A DNA stretch of 64,000 bases from an uncultured Neomegalonema sp. (lineage in GTDB: Bacteria > Pseudomonadota > Alphaproteobacteria > Rhodobacterales > Rhodobacteraceae), in the NCBI GenBank assembly GCA_937995735.1, contig CALKIZ010000045.1, positions 1-64,000 of the forward strand. The letters run 5' to 3'. A program made the translations under genes and the position numbers. Below the pieces are notes generated by a model. It made no database searches, had not been told where the DNA came from, and saw only the letters and a list, made by a program, of their open reading frames with translations. Below are positions 44,726 to 54,881 of this stretch, piece after piece. The stretch's first letter is position 1, and each line of letters begins with the position of its first letter.

Positions 44726-45919
44726 ATGACAGAAGAGATTTCAAAAAATCCCCTCGCCGGATTGCGGGTGCTGGACATGGCACGGGTTCTCGCAGGGCCT
44801 TGGATCGGACAGACCCTTTCGGATTTAGGCGCTGACGTGATCAAGGTCGAAAGCGCGGGCGGCGATGACACGCGCAGTTGGGGACCACCTTGGGTCGAGG
44901 GCGAAGAAGACGAACGCCTTGACGCCGCATATTTCCACGCGGCCAATCGCGGCAAACGCTCTATTGTCGTCGACTTCCGCACAGAAGACGGACAAGAAAT
45001 CATCAAGCGCCTCGCGGCCAAAGCCGATGTGGTGGTCGAAAATTTCAAGCTCGGCGGTTTGGCCAAATACGGCCTCGATCACAATGGATTAAGCGCGGTG
45101 AACCCGAGACTGATTACCTGTTCAGTGACAGGCTTTGGACAGGACGGGCCTTATGCACCGCGCGCGGGTTATGACTACATCATTCAGGGCATGAGCGGCA
45201 TTATGGACCTGACCGGCGAGCCGGATGGTGATCCGCAACGGATCGGCGTTGCCTTTGCTGACATCTTCACCGGCCTTTACGGAGTGATCGCGATTGAGGC
45301 CGCATTGCTCCACCGCGAAAAAACCGGCAAGGGACAGCATATTGATATGGCTTTGCTGGATACGATGACGGCAGTGCTGGCCAATCAAGCGCAAAGCTAT
45401 CTCAGCACGGGGCGCTCGCCAAAACGCACCGGCAATTACCATCCCGCAATTGCCCCTTATCAGTCGTTTCAATGCGCGGATTATCCGATCATAGTGACCG
45501 TCGGAAATGATAACCAGTTCCGACGGTTCGTAGAGGCACTCGGCACGCCGGAGATGGCCGATGATGAACGGTTCCTGACCAACGCAACCCGCGTTGCAAA
45601 CCGCGATGCCTTAACCGAATCCTTGGCCGCGCTTTGCGGCGCGATTGAGCGTGATGTCCTGCTCACAACATTGGAGAACGCTGGCGTTCCGGCGGGTCCA
45701 ATCAACTCGGTCGCGCAAGCCTTCGAAGATCCACACATCCAACATCGCGGATTGGTCGTGGATTTGCCACACAAAGGGGTGAAAGGCGGGACAAAACCTT
45801 ATGTCCGTTCGCCGCTGCGGTTCTCGGATGCAGAATTGGCACTCGACAAAGGCGCACCACGCCTCGGCGAGCATACCGACGAAATCTTGCGCGAAATCGG
45901 ATGGGGCAGTGAAAGCTGA
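44726..45919 (+). CDS. CaiB/BaiF family CoA-transferase (class III)
   Basis: A 397-residue class III CoA-transferase. It shows the family opening PLAGLRVLDMARVLAGPWIGQTLSDLGADVIKVE, VVENFKLGGLAKYGLD, GYDYIIQGMSGIMDLTG and the conserved Asp in VAFADIFTGLYG. Members move CoA between small acids (formyl, succinyl, carnitine, mesaconate). The Fe/2OG enzyme starts 60 bases downstream, so the two are probably one unit. The acid handled is unknown. Confidence 0.92.
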   Translation: MTEEISKNPLAGLRVLDMARVLAGPWIGQTLSDLGADVIKVESAGGDDTRSWGPPWVEGEEDERLDAAYFHAANRGKRSIVVDFRTEDGQEIIKRLAAKADVVVENFKLGGLAKYGLDHNGLSAVNPRLITCSVTGFGQDGPYAPRAGYDYIIQGMSGIMDLTGEPDGDPQRIGVAFADIFTGLYGVIAIEAALLHREKTGKGQHIDMALLDTMTAVLANQAQSYLSTGRSPKRTGNYHPAIAPYQSFQCADYPIIVTVGNDNQFRRFVEALGTPEMADDERFLTNATRVANRDALTESLAALCGAIERDVLLTTLENAGVPAGPINSVAQAFEDPHIQHRGLVVDLPHKGVKGGTKPYVRSPLRFSDAELALDKGAPRLGEHTDEILREIGWGSES

Positions 45920-45978
45920 TCATTGACAAAACGCAGTTTTGATTGATCCATCAACTCTCCAATTCGAGGAGAATAATG

Positions 45979-46980
45979 ATGCCGTCTATTGCACAACCGC
46001 TAGAATTCCCACGCCCGCAACCGACAGGCTATCCTCGCCTTGAGAATGAGCCGGTCTTTGATGTCGCCAAGCATCTGGCTCTCGAAATGCCGACCCAAAT
46101 AACGCGGCTGGATGCGCTTGGATATTCCGAAGAAACGATTGCGGCCTGTCCCACTGATCTGGGGATTACCTCGACATTCCGTATCTTGAGCGATGAAGGC
46201 GCAGCGTGTTTGCTAGAGGTCGCGCGCGGACTATCGCCTTATATCCGTGCATCCGGCGAGCGGGTTTCCCGCTCGGTAAGGGGCGGCGTGTATCAATCGC
46301 AATTCCTACGTGATTTTTGCATGGCTCCAGAATTGACCGAAGCCATCTCAGCAATGTGCGGTGCGCCGATGCATCCACACACGATGCCGCATCAACTCGG
46401 TCACCTGAACTACAATCCGCTGAAAGTCGGAGAGAATGTCGACAAATGGCATGTCGATACTCTCCGCGTCGATTTCGTGTTGTTCGTGACCGATCCGAAC
46501 GCGATTGAAGGAGGCGAGTTCGAGTATTTCAACGGCACGGCAGATGAAGTGCGCGCCCTCAAAGACGCCGGGCAGGACTTGCCCACCGATAAGATTATGC
46601 AAGCCGACATTCCCGGCGCTGGCTATGGCGTTCTGCAACAAGGCAATATGGTCGTACACCGCGCCAAAGGTCTGCGCGAAGAAGGTGAGCGGATTACCCT
46701 CGTCAACGGCTATGTCCCCGCCGATATGAGCTACCCTGATTACACGCGCTTCGATCAGCTATCGCTGGTTGACCCCGAGACAATCGCAGCCAGTGAATAC
46801 GCCCGCCATATCGCGTGGATGGGACGCGAGAGCCTGAGCACTCAATTACAGGATTTTGATTTCAGCGATGACCGGGACGGTTTCGCCGGACAGCTCGACC
46901 GCGTAGCCGCGCTATTGTCAGGCGCAGCGGCCCAGTTAAGAGCCACCGAAAAAATCAAGATGGATCATTTCGGGGATTGA
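45979..46980 (+). CDS. Fe(II)/2-oxoglutarate dioxygenase-like protein
   Basis: A 333-residue enzyme of the double-stranded beta-helix type. The iron ligands are H158-V-D160 (KWHVDTLRVDFVLFV) and H227 (MVVHRAKGLREEGERITLVNGYVP), with an Arg that could bind 2-oxoglutarate. The N-terminal 60 residues are helical and of unknown role. GAGGAG precedes two adjacent ATGs; I use the second (45979), seven bases away, though 45976 is equally possible. Substrate unknown; probably works with the CoA-transferase upstream. Confidence 0.82.
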   Translation: MPSIAQPLEFPRPQPTGYPRLENEPVFDVAKHLALEMPTQITRLDALGYSEETIAACPTDLGITSTFRILSDEGAACLLEVARGLSPYIRASGERVSRSVRGGVYQSQFLRDFCMAPELTEAISAMCGAPMHPHTMPHQLGHLNYNPLKVGENVDKWHVDTLRVDFVLFVTDPNAIEGGEFEYFNGTADEVRALKDAGQDLPTDKIMQADIPGAGYGVLQQGNMVVHRAKGLREEGERITLVNGYVPADMSYPDYTRFDQLSLVDPETIAASEYARHIAWMGRESLSTQLQDFDFSDDRDGFAGQLDRVAALLSGAAAQLRATEKIKMDHFGD

Positions 46981-47165
46981 TCGACCGCCCTGTCGTATCC
47001 GCGCGAATGTTGGCCGAAGAGGGCGATGCCTCGCTCGCCTCCGCCGGATGCGCTCTGACCATATTCCACGACTCCGGACTCGCCATAGGGGTTAGCGGTA
47101 GTGGACGCTTCCGTTAGTGGTGCTTAAAATGACAAAAAAAAGACACCTGACCAAGACATCCCTGT

Positions 47166-50100
47166 GTGAGACCCTCTGTGCTTGAAACTGACATTAGACG
47201 TTTAATCGGAGAGCCAGCTTATTCTCGCGGTTCAGAGTATTTCCGCCAGGGAAAAGTCATTGGAGCCGACGTAGCAACTGATGCCATTATCGAGGGCGAG
47301 GTCAGCGGCTCCGGACGGCGAGTCTATAGCCAAGATATTGAGCTAATCTATCGACGGGGGAAAATCGTCGATATTGACGGTGAATGTTCTTGTCCTGTCG
47401 GCTATAATTGCAAACATATTGTCGCCGTCATGCTTGCCGTTAGAAAAAAGTTAGCGCCCCACGCCAAACCACGCGATGTAACACCCCCCAGCGCGCCTAA
47501 AATCCCAGAAAATGTCGAACTTTGGCTCTCTCATCTGAAAGAGCACACAAAGCGGAAACCAGAAAGCACCCCGAACCAAGAAAAGTTATACTATCTGTTT
47601 CATGCAGATGGCCTAAACCGCCCAGAGATCATACCCTATAAGGTGCGATTGCTAAAATCCGGAGCGATAAGCAAAACCCGCAAAGAATATAATCCTGCTT
47701 ATGTAGCCAATGGGCCAAAATTTATTGACCTTGCCGATACGGGTATTTTGCAGAAATTGAATTATCTTTTGAGTGGTTATCCGCGTCGTTACGCATGGCC
47801 GGAAGGCCCCACTCTCTTCACTCTCCTGCGCGAGATCATCGCCACGGGCCGCGCACGGGCCTTCGAACTTGATGGACCCGAATTGCAATGGGCCGCTCCC
47901 CGCTCTGTTCGATTTGAATGGGTCGCCGCCGATAGCGGTACGCAGAGGATTGAAGCAATCGCTGAAGACGGTAATCCGCTAGCTTTGCTCAGCTTTACGC
48001 CGCCTGTTTATTTTGATCGGGAAACCGGCGCGTGCGGAGAGATTGAAACCACATTGCCCCCTGCTTTGGCATCGCTCTGCGCTTCAGCACCGGCTGTACC
48101 GGCCCATGCCGTACCCGACGTGAACGATATCTTACACACATCCGCACCCAAAGAGATACCGCGCCCAACGGCAATGAAAATCGTTGAGCGCAAAGTTAAG
48201 CCTCAACCAGTTTTGCAGCTTTTCACCCTCCCGATCAAAAGACCCTCATATCCGGCCTATCATGAACGCGGTCGAAGCGCAGGGCAAAAGCATGTCCCGG
48301 TTGCTCGCTTAAGTTTTGACTATGCGGGTCAAACTGTAAAAACCGCGATTTCAGACAATCCTACATTTATAGAGGACGAAACACTCATCGTTCTGAAACG
48401 CGATTCAAAAGCCGAGTCCGAGGCGATCAACAAATTAGAGGATAGCCTGAAATATGACGCATATCTGTATAACGAGATTGACATAACCGGTCCAATTACC
48501 ATTGAAAATGTAGAAGAAAACGACCTTATTTTCCCACCGGAATTTGAGGAACCAGGAGGAGAATTCGATTCAAGTATTCTAAGATTCTCAGCCCAATTTC
48601 TCCCCCAACTACGCCGGGAAGGGTGGCGCATTGACATTAACGAAAGCTGGCCAATTCAATTCTACGAAGGGTCCGTCGATTTTGAAGCCAATACGGAATT
48701 GTCAGGTGTTGATTGGTTTTCTTTGGCTCTGACGCTTCAAGCGAATGGCGAAGAAGTCGATCTCGTTCCGGCAATCACCATGATCATCAATGCGCTTCCT
48801 GTTGATGAATTTGGTGATCTCAAAGCAGACTTTGATATTGAAGAATTTCTGGAAAACACCGTCATATATCCCTCTCTTGCAGACGGGCGTATCGTTCCTG
48901 TTACCGGAGAGTGGCTTGCGCCGGTCGTTCGCGCTTTTCTCGAAGTTCATGGACTGACAGGGTTTCACCTTGGCGACTCTGGCCGTCTCGCAGAACTTGC
49001 AACAGCGCTAGAGGGATGCGGAATACCATGGCAGGGCGGGCAGGAACTTTTAGAGCTTGGGAAACGCCTACGGGCTTTAACCGACGCGCAAGATGTGATT
49101 CCGCCCTCTACGCTCAAAGCCGAATTAAGACCCTACCAGCGCACAGGATATGGATGGCTGAAAGCTCTTTCAGAAACCGGGTTCGGCGGTGCGCTGACCG
49201 ACGACATGGGGCTTGGCAAAACAGTGCAGGCACTGGCCTTACTGGTTGCACAGCATGTGGAGAACAGCAGTGATCGGCCCAGTCTCCTTGTTGTGCCAAC
49301 CAGCCTTATCGGGAACTGGCGAAACGAGGTAACGCGCTTTGCACCTGACCTGTCTTTTCTGATTTTACACGGCGCTGATCGAAAAAATAATTTTGACGCG
49401 ATCCCGAAACACGATGTCATCATCACAACATATCCGCTGGTCCATCGCGACCACGAAACGCTGTTTAAGCATGAGTATAATCTGGTCATTCTCGATGAAG
49501 CACAAGCGATCAAGAATCCTACCTCATCTATCGCTAAACGCATCCGCGATATTCGCGCGCGGCATCGTATCGCCCTAACCGGCACACCCGTAGAAAATAA
49601 TCTAATCGAGCTATGGGCTTTATTCGATTGGCTCATTCCGGGATTACTGGGCAACCGCGCCAGCTTCACAAAAACATTCCGGACACCAATCGAAAAACAC
49701 GGCGACAAAGCAAAACAAAAATTACTTTCAACGCGCTTAAAACCTTTTCTACTACGCCGCACAAAAGAAGAGGTCGCGGACGACCTCCCACCTAAAACAA
49801 TCATCAACGAGATTGTCCCGCTGACAGATGGCCAACGCAGTCTCTATGAGACATTGCGCGTCGCAATGGACAGCCGCGTTAAGCAAGCCATTGCACAAAA
49901 GGGCCTGAACGGGTCGCGTATCACAATCTTGGATGCTCTGTTAAAACTACGCCAAGCCTGTTGCGATCCCTCTCTCGTAAAGCTGGAAGCCGCCCGCAAA
50001 GTAAGTGACAGCGCCAAGAAAACGCGCCTTATGATTTTGCTCGAGGAATTGGTCGCTGAAGGGCGTAAGGTGCTGGTCTTCTCGCAATTTGTCGGAATGC

Positions 50101-50522
50101 TAAAGCTACTTGAACAAGAAATTCAAGCGCGCGGCTGGGGCTATTCCATGCTCACAGGAAAAAGCAAGAAACGCGAGGATTTAATCAAAGAGTTTCAGGA
50201 GGGCGACAACCAACTCTTTCTTATCAGCCTCAAAGCGGGGGGTGTTGGGCTTAACCTGACAACTGCGGATACTGTGGTTCTTTACGATCCGTGGTGGAAT
50301 CCGGCTGTCGAACGCCAAGCCATGGACCGCGCACATCGCATCGGCCAAACCAAACCGGTCTTCGTCTATCGCATGATTGCAGAGGGCACGGTCGAGGCGG
50401 CCATCCAAACAATGCAGGCCACGAAACAAAGCCTGGCAGATGCACTCTTCGACGAAAATAAAGGCGGCCCGTTAGCGCTCGACGAAGACGATATCACCGC
50501 ACTCTTCGCACCCTTGGAATAG
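47166..50522 (+). CDS. SNF2 helicase with N-terminal SWIM zinc finger
   Basis: A 1118-residue protein. Residues 1-90 hold a SWIM zinc finger (C74, C76, C82, H84). About residues 650-1115 are a Swi2/Snf2 ATPase: Walker A DDMGLGKTVQAL, DEAQ box (LDEAQAIKN), LTGTPVENNLIELW, and the C-terminal helicase motifs SLKAGGVGLNLTTADTVVLYDPWWNPAVERQAMDRAHRIGQ. Translocates on double-stranded DNA. It starts at GTG 47166 (GTG 47178 is also possible). Bacterial SWIM-SNF2 proteins are often found near mobile or defence regions, but no such partners are seen here. Confidence 0.92.
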   Translation: MRPSVLETDIRRLIGEPAYSRGSEYFRQGKVIGADVATDAIIEGEVSGSGRRVYSQDIELIYRRGKIVDIDGECSCPVGYNCKHIVAVMLAVRKKLAPHAKPRDVTPPSAPKIPENVELWLSHLKEHTKRKPESTPNQEKLYYLFHADGLNRPEIIPYKVRLLKSGAISKTRKEYNPAYVANGPKFIDLADTGILQKLNYLLSGYPRRYAWPEGPTLFTLLREIIATGRARAFELDGPELQWAAPRSVRFEWVAADSGTQRIEAIAEDGNPLALLSFTPPVYFDRETGACGEIETTLPPALASLCASAPAVPAHAVPDVNDILHTSAPKEIPRPTAMKIVERKVKPQPVLQLFTLPIKRPSYPAYHERGRSAGQKHVPVARLSFDYAGQTVKTAISDNPTFIEDETLIVLKRDSKAESEAINKLEDSLKYDAYLYNEIDITGPITIENVEENDLIFPPEFEEPGGEFDSSILRFSAQFLPQLRREGWRIDINESWPIQFYEGSVDFEANTELSGVDWFSLALTLQANGEEVDLVPAITMIINALPVDEFGDLKADFDIEEFLENTVIYPSLADGRIVPVTGEWLAPVVRAFLEVHGLTGFHLGDSGRLAELATALEGCGIPWQGGQELLELGKRLRALTDAQDVIPPSTLKAELRPYQRTGYGWLKALSETGFGGALTDDMGLGKTVQALALLVAQHVENSSDRPSLLVVPTSLIGNWRNEVTRFAPDLSFLILHGADRKNNFDAIPKHDVIITTYPLVHRDHETLFKHEYNLVILDEAQAIKNPTSSIAKRIRDIRARHRIALTGTPVENNLIELWALFDWLIPGLLGNRASFTKTFRTPIEKHGDKAKQKLLSTRLKPFLLRRTKEEVADDLPPKTIINEIVPLTDGQRSLYETLRVAMDSRVKQAIAQKGLNGSRITILDALLKLRQACCDPSLVKLEAARKVSDSAKKTRLMILLEELVAEGRKVLVFSQFVGMLKLLEQEIQARGWGYSMLTGKSKKREDLIKEFQEGDNQLFLISLKAGGVGLNLTTADTVVLYDPWWNPAVERQAMDRAHRIGQTKPVFVYRMIAEGTVEAAIQTMQATKQSLADALFDENKGGPLALDEDDITALFAPLE

Positions 50523-50533
50523 AACCGCTTTCT

Positions 50534-50577
50534 AAATCAAAATCAGGTTTCACGCTCTCTTTGGCGCGAAACCTGAT
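50534..50577 (-). terminator. Terminator between convergent SNF2 and secreted-protein genes
   Basis: A 14-bp stem with one mismatch (50542-50555 with 50564-50577) and an eight-base loop, followed on the minus strand by TTTTGATTT. It terminates the minus-strand secreted-protein gene and may serve the SNF2 gene as well. Confidence 0.75.
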
Positions 50578-50596
50578 ACCCGATAATTCGCGTTAT

Positions 50597-51553
50597 TCAG
50601 CTTTTGCCGACATTGGTGTTGACCATCACAGGCGGAATGAACTGACCGTCAAAGCCAACGGCTTGTCCAAACTGGTTGACGGCGCGTGTTGGTTGCGTGC
50701 GCACCAACCACCCGATAACCTGTTGATCCGTATCAACGATAGGCTGGAAAGGACGATCAGGGGAGACGGTAAAAGTTGATCCAAGCGGCGCAAAGAACGC
50801 CGATGGCAACGACTGGATATTGCTTCTCGCATTGACAACCGTGCCGGTCAGGCCCGTGGAGCATGTCGAGAAACTCGACGATCCACCCTCACCAATCAGC
50901 ATTTTTGTTTTGTTGTCTTGGACTTGAATATTCGCAACGACGGGATTTTTGGCGGTGCTTTTGCGTAAACAAGCCTGCACTGCGGGGTAAAAACGCGCCA
51001 GATTGAACGCCCAAGCATCAGTATCCTGCAATTCACTTCCAGCCGATGGGAGAGTCGAGTCTGGAACCGACCGTGTGACTGTTTTTGCAGGTTGCGGGAT
51101 GGTATGGGGTTGTGGTGTAGCAGCGAAATTTGGTTGCTGATAAGTTTGCGCCGGTGTTTGCACATATGTCTGCGCTGGCGTTTGCACATATGTTTGAGCC
51201 GGGGCCGGAGCAGCGATTTGCGCCGTGGGCTTATAAGGCGACGCATAGCTTGGTGTCGTATTCGAGTAAATTGTCGCTGTTTGTGGAGCCGAAATCGCAG
51301 GCTGTGGCGCAGCGAGGACAGGCTGTTGCTGAGTACTATAGGTAATTGATGGCGTGGTGTAGATCGTTTGGCCAGCCGCTTGCTGTGCCGTGACGGGCGC
51401 TTGATACGTGCTCGTTGCAGCGGGCGCAATTATCCTCGTTTGATACCCGTTCGGAATCTGTTGATAATATATATTATTGCTCTGTGCGGCCACTACGCTG
51501 GTCATCGCAAGTGTAATTGCCGTGGCGAATGTACCACCGACTTTAATGGACAT
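50597..51553 (-). CDS. Secreted proline/glutamine/threonine-rich protein
   Basis: A 318-residue exported protein. A signal peptide (to about residue 23, VVAAQS) is followed by a low-complexity region rich in Q, P, T, A and Y (residues 25-160) that includes tandem PAQTYVQT units. A C-terminal domain of about 150 residues has paired cysteines and a final region QPIVDTDQQVIGWLVRTQPTRAVNQFGQAVGF. Function unknown. AGGAG six bases before the ATG at 51553 favours that start. Possibly surface- or wall-associated (inference). Confidence 0.78.
   Translation of the reverse strand: MSIKVGGTFATAITLAMTSVVAAQSNNIYYQQIPNGYQTRIIAPAATSTYQAPVTAQQAAGQTIYTTPSITYSTQQQPVLAAPQPAISAPQTATIYSNTTPSYASPYKPTAQIAAPAPAQTYVQTPAQTYVQTPAQTYQQPNFAATPQPHTIPQPAKTVTRSVPDSTLPSAGSELQDTDAWAFNLARFYPAVQACLRKSTAKNPVVANIQVQDNKTKMLIGEGGSSSFSTCSTGLTGTVVNARSNIQSLPSAFFAPLGSTFTVSPDRPFQPIVDTDQQVIGWLVRTQPTRAVNQFGQAVGFDGQFIPPVMVNTNVGKS
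51145..51204 (-). repeat. Tandem 24-base repeat in the secreted-protein gene
   Basis: Units of TTTGCACATATG-TCTGCGCTGGCG type (start near 51157) occur in about two and a half copies, encoding PAQTYVQT repeats. Such repeats can change copy number by slippage. Confidence 0.7.
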
Positions 51554-51777
51554 GACGTTCTCCTGGCTCAATCAATACGTCACTTTTTGGACGCTGTCTG
51601 AATCGTAAACGATTTATTGCCAAGACTCAAATATTTGTCGGAGTCAATTCTGATTGATAGCACTTAAGGCTTTTTTAACCCTGTATGGCAAGTAATCCAG
51701 CGGATTAACCGAGTATAAAGCGGGTCGCGTTTTTCGACGCAACCTGATGAATTTTTCAGTCGTATCCACAATAAACT

Positions 51778-53373
51778 TTATGAAATCGAAGGCGCTGCGG
51801 TCATCACATCGGCATCTACATCGGCTTCATATTTGGCGAAGTTATCGATGAACATTTGCACCAGTTTCTTCGCTTGAGCATCATAAGCCGCTGCATCCGC
51901 CCATGTCTGGCGCGGATCAAGGATAACGGTCGAAACGTCTGGAACAGCCTTAGGCACATCAAACCCAAAGAAATCATCTTTGCGGAATTCCGCGTCATTC
52001 AGAGATCCATTCAGGGCCGCCGTCAGCAAAGTCCGTGTCACAAGGATAGGCATCCGCGATCCGACGCCGTGCGCACCGCCGGTCCATCCGGTATTCACCA
52101 GCCAGCATGTCGCACCAGTTTCTGCGATCTTCTTCTTGAGCAAATCGCCGTATTCACTGGGGCGGCGTGGCATGAACGGAGCGCCGAAACACGTTGAAAA
52201 TGTCGGCTCCGGGTCCGTAACCCCTTTTTCTGTGCCAGCGACCTTCGCCGTAAAACCCGAGAGAAAGTGGTATTGCGCCTGCGCCGGGGTCAAACGGGCA
52301 ATCGGAGGCAGCACACCAAAAGCATCACAGGTGAGCATCACGATATTCTTCGGAACTCCGCCAACGGATGTCTCGGATGCGTTCGGGATCATATCGAGCG
52401 GATAGCAAACGCGCGTATTTTGCGTCAGCGAGCCATCATCAAAATCAAGCTCCCGCGTGATCGGGTTCATCACCACATTCTCAAGCACAGACCCGAATTT
52501 CGAGCAGGTATCGTAAATCTCAGGCTCAGCTTCGCGGCGCAAGTTGATTGTCTTCGCGTAACAACCACCCTCGAAATTGAAGATTCCACTATCCGACCAA
52601 CCATGCTCATCATCGCCAAGCAATGTCCGGTTCGGGTCCGCCGATAATGTTGTTTTTCCCGTCCCGGAAAGACCAAAGAAAACCGCTGCATCATCGGGGT
52701 TGCCGGTGGCGTGGTTCGCTGAACAGTGCATTGGCATAATGCCCTTTTCAGGCAGCACATAGTTCATCACACCAAAGATCGATTTCTTATTCTCGCCGCC
52801 ATACGAGGTGCAGCCAATCAGAACGGTCTTTTTCGTAAAGGACACTGCGATAACAGTTTCCGAGCGGCATCCGTGGCGGGCGGGGTCTGCCTTAAAGGAT
52901 GGCAGGTTCAGCACCGTCCATTCATTCTGAAACGCGGCCAAGTCTTGTTGTTCAGGACGGCGCATCATGTTCCGAATAAACAGCATGTGCCATGCAAGCT
53001 CGTTGATAAACCGTACCTTGATCTGATGCGTTGGATCGGCTCCACACGCCAAATCCTGAACGTAAAGTTTCGCACCCTTGGCATGGGCGATCATATCAGC
53101 GTGGAGCGTATCGAAATGCTCTGCTGTCATCGAAGCGTTATTGCCCCAGTCGACCGTTGTCTCTGTGGTTGCATCGCGGACGGTAAATTTATCTTTGGGC
53201 GAGCGCCCCGTATGCTGTCCTGTCAGTGCGAGAAAAGCACCACCCGGAGCAAGCTGTCCCTCTCCGTTTTGAAGGGCTTTCTCGACAAGCGATGGGGGCA
53301 AATCGTTGTAATGGACGGTGTTTGCCTCAATTCCGAGCGAAAGCGACTCGTTTCTGATCCCAATCTCTTGCAC
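51778..53373 (-). CDS. pckA: Phosphoenolpyruvate carboxykinase (ATP)
   Basis: A 531-residue enzyme of gluconeogenesis turning oxaloacetate and ATP into PEP and CO2. The ATP loop is [14 protein letters not shown], with metal and substrate segments [32 protein letters not shown] and [10 protein letters not shown]. It starts with GTG at 53373, eight bases after GGAGG. Its presence implies growth on organic or amino acids. Confidence 0.97.
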   Translation of the reverse strand: MQEIGIRNESLSLGIEANTVHYNDLPPSLVEKALQNGEGQLAPGGAFLALTGQHTGRSPKDKFTVRDATTETTVDWGNNASMTAEHFDTLHADMIAHAKGAKLYVQDLACGADPTHQIKVRFINELAWHMLFIRNMMRRPEQQDLAAFQNEWTVLNLPSFKADPARHGCRSETVIAVSFTKKTVLIGCTSYGGENKKSIFGVMNYVLPEKGIMPMHCSANHATGNPDDAAVFFGLSGTGKTTLSADPNRTLLGDDEHGWSDSGIFNFEGGCYAKTINLRREAEPEIYDTCSKFGSVLENVVMNPITRELDFDDGSLTQNTRVCYPLDMIPNASETSVGGVPKNIVMLTCDAFGVLPPIARLTPAQAQYHFLSGFTAKVAGTEKGVTDPEPTFSTCFGAPFMPRRPSEYGDLLKKKIAETGATCWLVNTGWTGGAHGVGSRMPILVTRTLLTAALNGSLNDAEFRKDDFFGFDVPKAVPDVSTVILDPRQTWADAAAYDAQAKKLVQMFIDNFAKYEADVDADVMTAAPSIS

Positions 53374-53520
53374 GCTTTAGTCCTCCGCGACGGTATACCC
53401 TGAACAGAATCTCTGTCCGAATTTTTCTGTTCGTGCCTAACAACCACTGCAGTGTTGCGAAAGCCATAATATTACATTGTCTTTGATAGAGATTCATGAA
53501 TTTGCGTAAAGGTCGCACGA

Positions 53521-54342
53521 ATGAAAACGAATTGGGAACAAATAACCGACTGGACGGCGGCCTATGACAACCGGGCCGCTGTACCGGGGTATGAAGAGAT
53601 TTTTTATACATGGGGCCGTGACGCCGCTGCATTCAGAACCGTTCATCCACCGGAAGATTTGGCATATGGCGACGCTGAACGGGAACGGTTCGACCTCTAC
53701 CGGCCATCTGGCACAGCGAAAGGTCTTTGTGTCTTCATTCATGGCGGATGGTGGAGTTATTTTGGGCGGGAATACTTTAGCCATCTCGCCGCCGGTCCAC
53801 TAGCTCAAGGTTGGGCCGTGGCCATGCCAAGCTATACCCTCTGCCCTGACCTCAATATCGGTGGCATTGTCCGGCAAATGGTCGATGCTGTTGGATCGGC
53901 ACATACCGCCGCACCGGATGGACCCTTAGTTGTTTGCGGCCATTCGGCAGGCGGACATCTTGCGACGATGATGGGAGCCAGCGATGTTGGCATAACAGGC
54001 GCTCCCGCAAACCGCCTTGAACGGATTGTCTCAATCAGCGGTGTCGCAGACTTACGGCCTTTGATGCGCGTCGAAATGAACTCGGTTCTCAAGATCGACG
54101 AACAAGAAGCCCGTGCCTCCAGCCCCCTCTTCCTGACCCCAAAGGGCGGGTTTGATTATATCGCCCTTGCAGGAGCCAAAGAGTTATCCGAGTTCCGGCG
54201 ACAAAACGCGATGCTCGCCGATTGTTGGGGCGCGCATGTCTCTGCACAGCGGCTTGAGGCAGAAGGATGCAATCATTTCGACGTCATTGATGCTTTGGCT
54301 GATCCTGAAAGCGCACTGACAGGATTAGTCACACTCAGCTAG
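53521..54342 (+). CDS. Alpha/beta hydrolase (kynurenine formamidase-like)
   Basis: A 273-residue alpha/beta hydrolase. The oxyanion-hole segment is CVFIHGGWWSYFGREYF, the nucleophile Ser is in VVCGHSAGGHLATMMGAS, the acid is likely in the VSISGVADLRPL to VLKIDEQEARASSP region, and the His is in AEGCNHFDVIDALADPES. This type occurs in kynurenine formamidase and related esterases. No tryptophan genes are near, so substrate is unknown. Confidence 0.85.
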   Translation: MKTNWEQITDWTAAYDNRAAVPGYEEIFYTWGRDAAAFRTVHPPEDLAYGDAERERFDLYRPSGTAKGLCVFIHGGWWSYFGREYFSHLAAGPLAQGWAVAMPSYTLCPDLNIGGIVRQMVDAVGSAHTAAPDGPLVVCGHSAGGHLATMMGASDVGITGAPANRLERIVSISGVADLRPLMRVEMNSVLKIDEQEARASSPLFLTPKGGFDYIALAGAKELSEFRRQNAMLADCWGAHVSAQRLEAEGCNHFDVIDALADPESALTGLVTLS

Positions 54343-54376
54343 GCAGTCTTCTCCGAAAACCCTGTCAGGACATCTC

Positions 54377-54610
54377 ATGAGCCTCATCACCCGCATTTCA
54401 GTTCACAGCTACATCTACGAGCTGGAGAATTTCGGCGCGAACATCATGACCTTCGAAAAAGGCGGGCGATTGCCGACCACCAAATTCGTCGTTGTCATTG
54501 AGACTGATGATGGTTTGCGCGGAGAATGCACGCCGCATTACATGGCGAACAAAATGACCTGCTCCCAAGCCAATGAAAAGCGCCGGGAATTCAAATTCCG
54601 GAATTTGTGA
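54377..54610 (+). pseudogene. Remnant of an enolase-superfamily (mandelate racemase-like) gene
   Basis: The first about 60 residues (ITRISVHSYIYELENFGANIMTFEKGGRLPTTKFVVVIETDDGLRGECTPHYM) match the N-terminal capping domain of mandelate racemase/muconate lactonising enzymes; the rest of the about 370-residue enzyme is missing. After NKMTCSQ the sequence becomes unrelated and stops. A CCGG-AATT inverted motif (54588-54605) lies near the break. Best read as a truncated pseudogene; no function is expected. Confidence 0.7.
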
Positions 54611-54881
54611 ACAAGCTAGCGGCGTGCTACAAACGCGGATGGACAAATTTTAATTGTACACAATTTTTTAACTTCACGGATTGCACATTACTTAAATCTC
54701 CAAATTAATTCCCGCCTTCGTGTCCGGATCAGGTAAAAGTGACTGCTCAAACGCAGCGGTGACGCTGAATTATCTAATTTTAATAATGTTCGAGGTCACA
54801 GTACATTAATTGGAAACCTCTTTCGGCGAACTTACGTGAGGTGCACGTAGTAAAAGTATCGCGCGAAGGCTTCATAATTCG

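Noticed and set aside
49133..49807. 224-codon frame opposite the SNF2 domain
   Set aside because: Antisense shadow of conserved helicase motifs.
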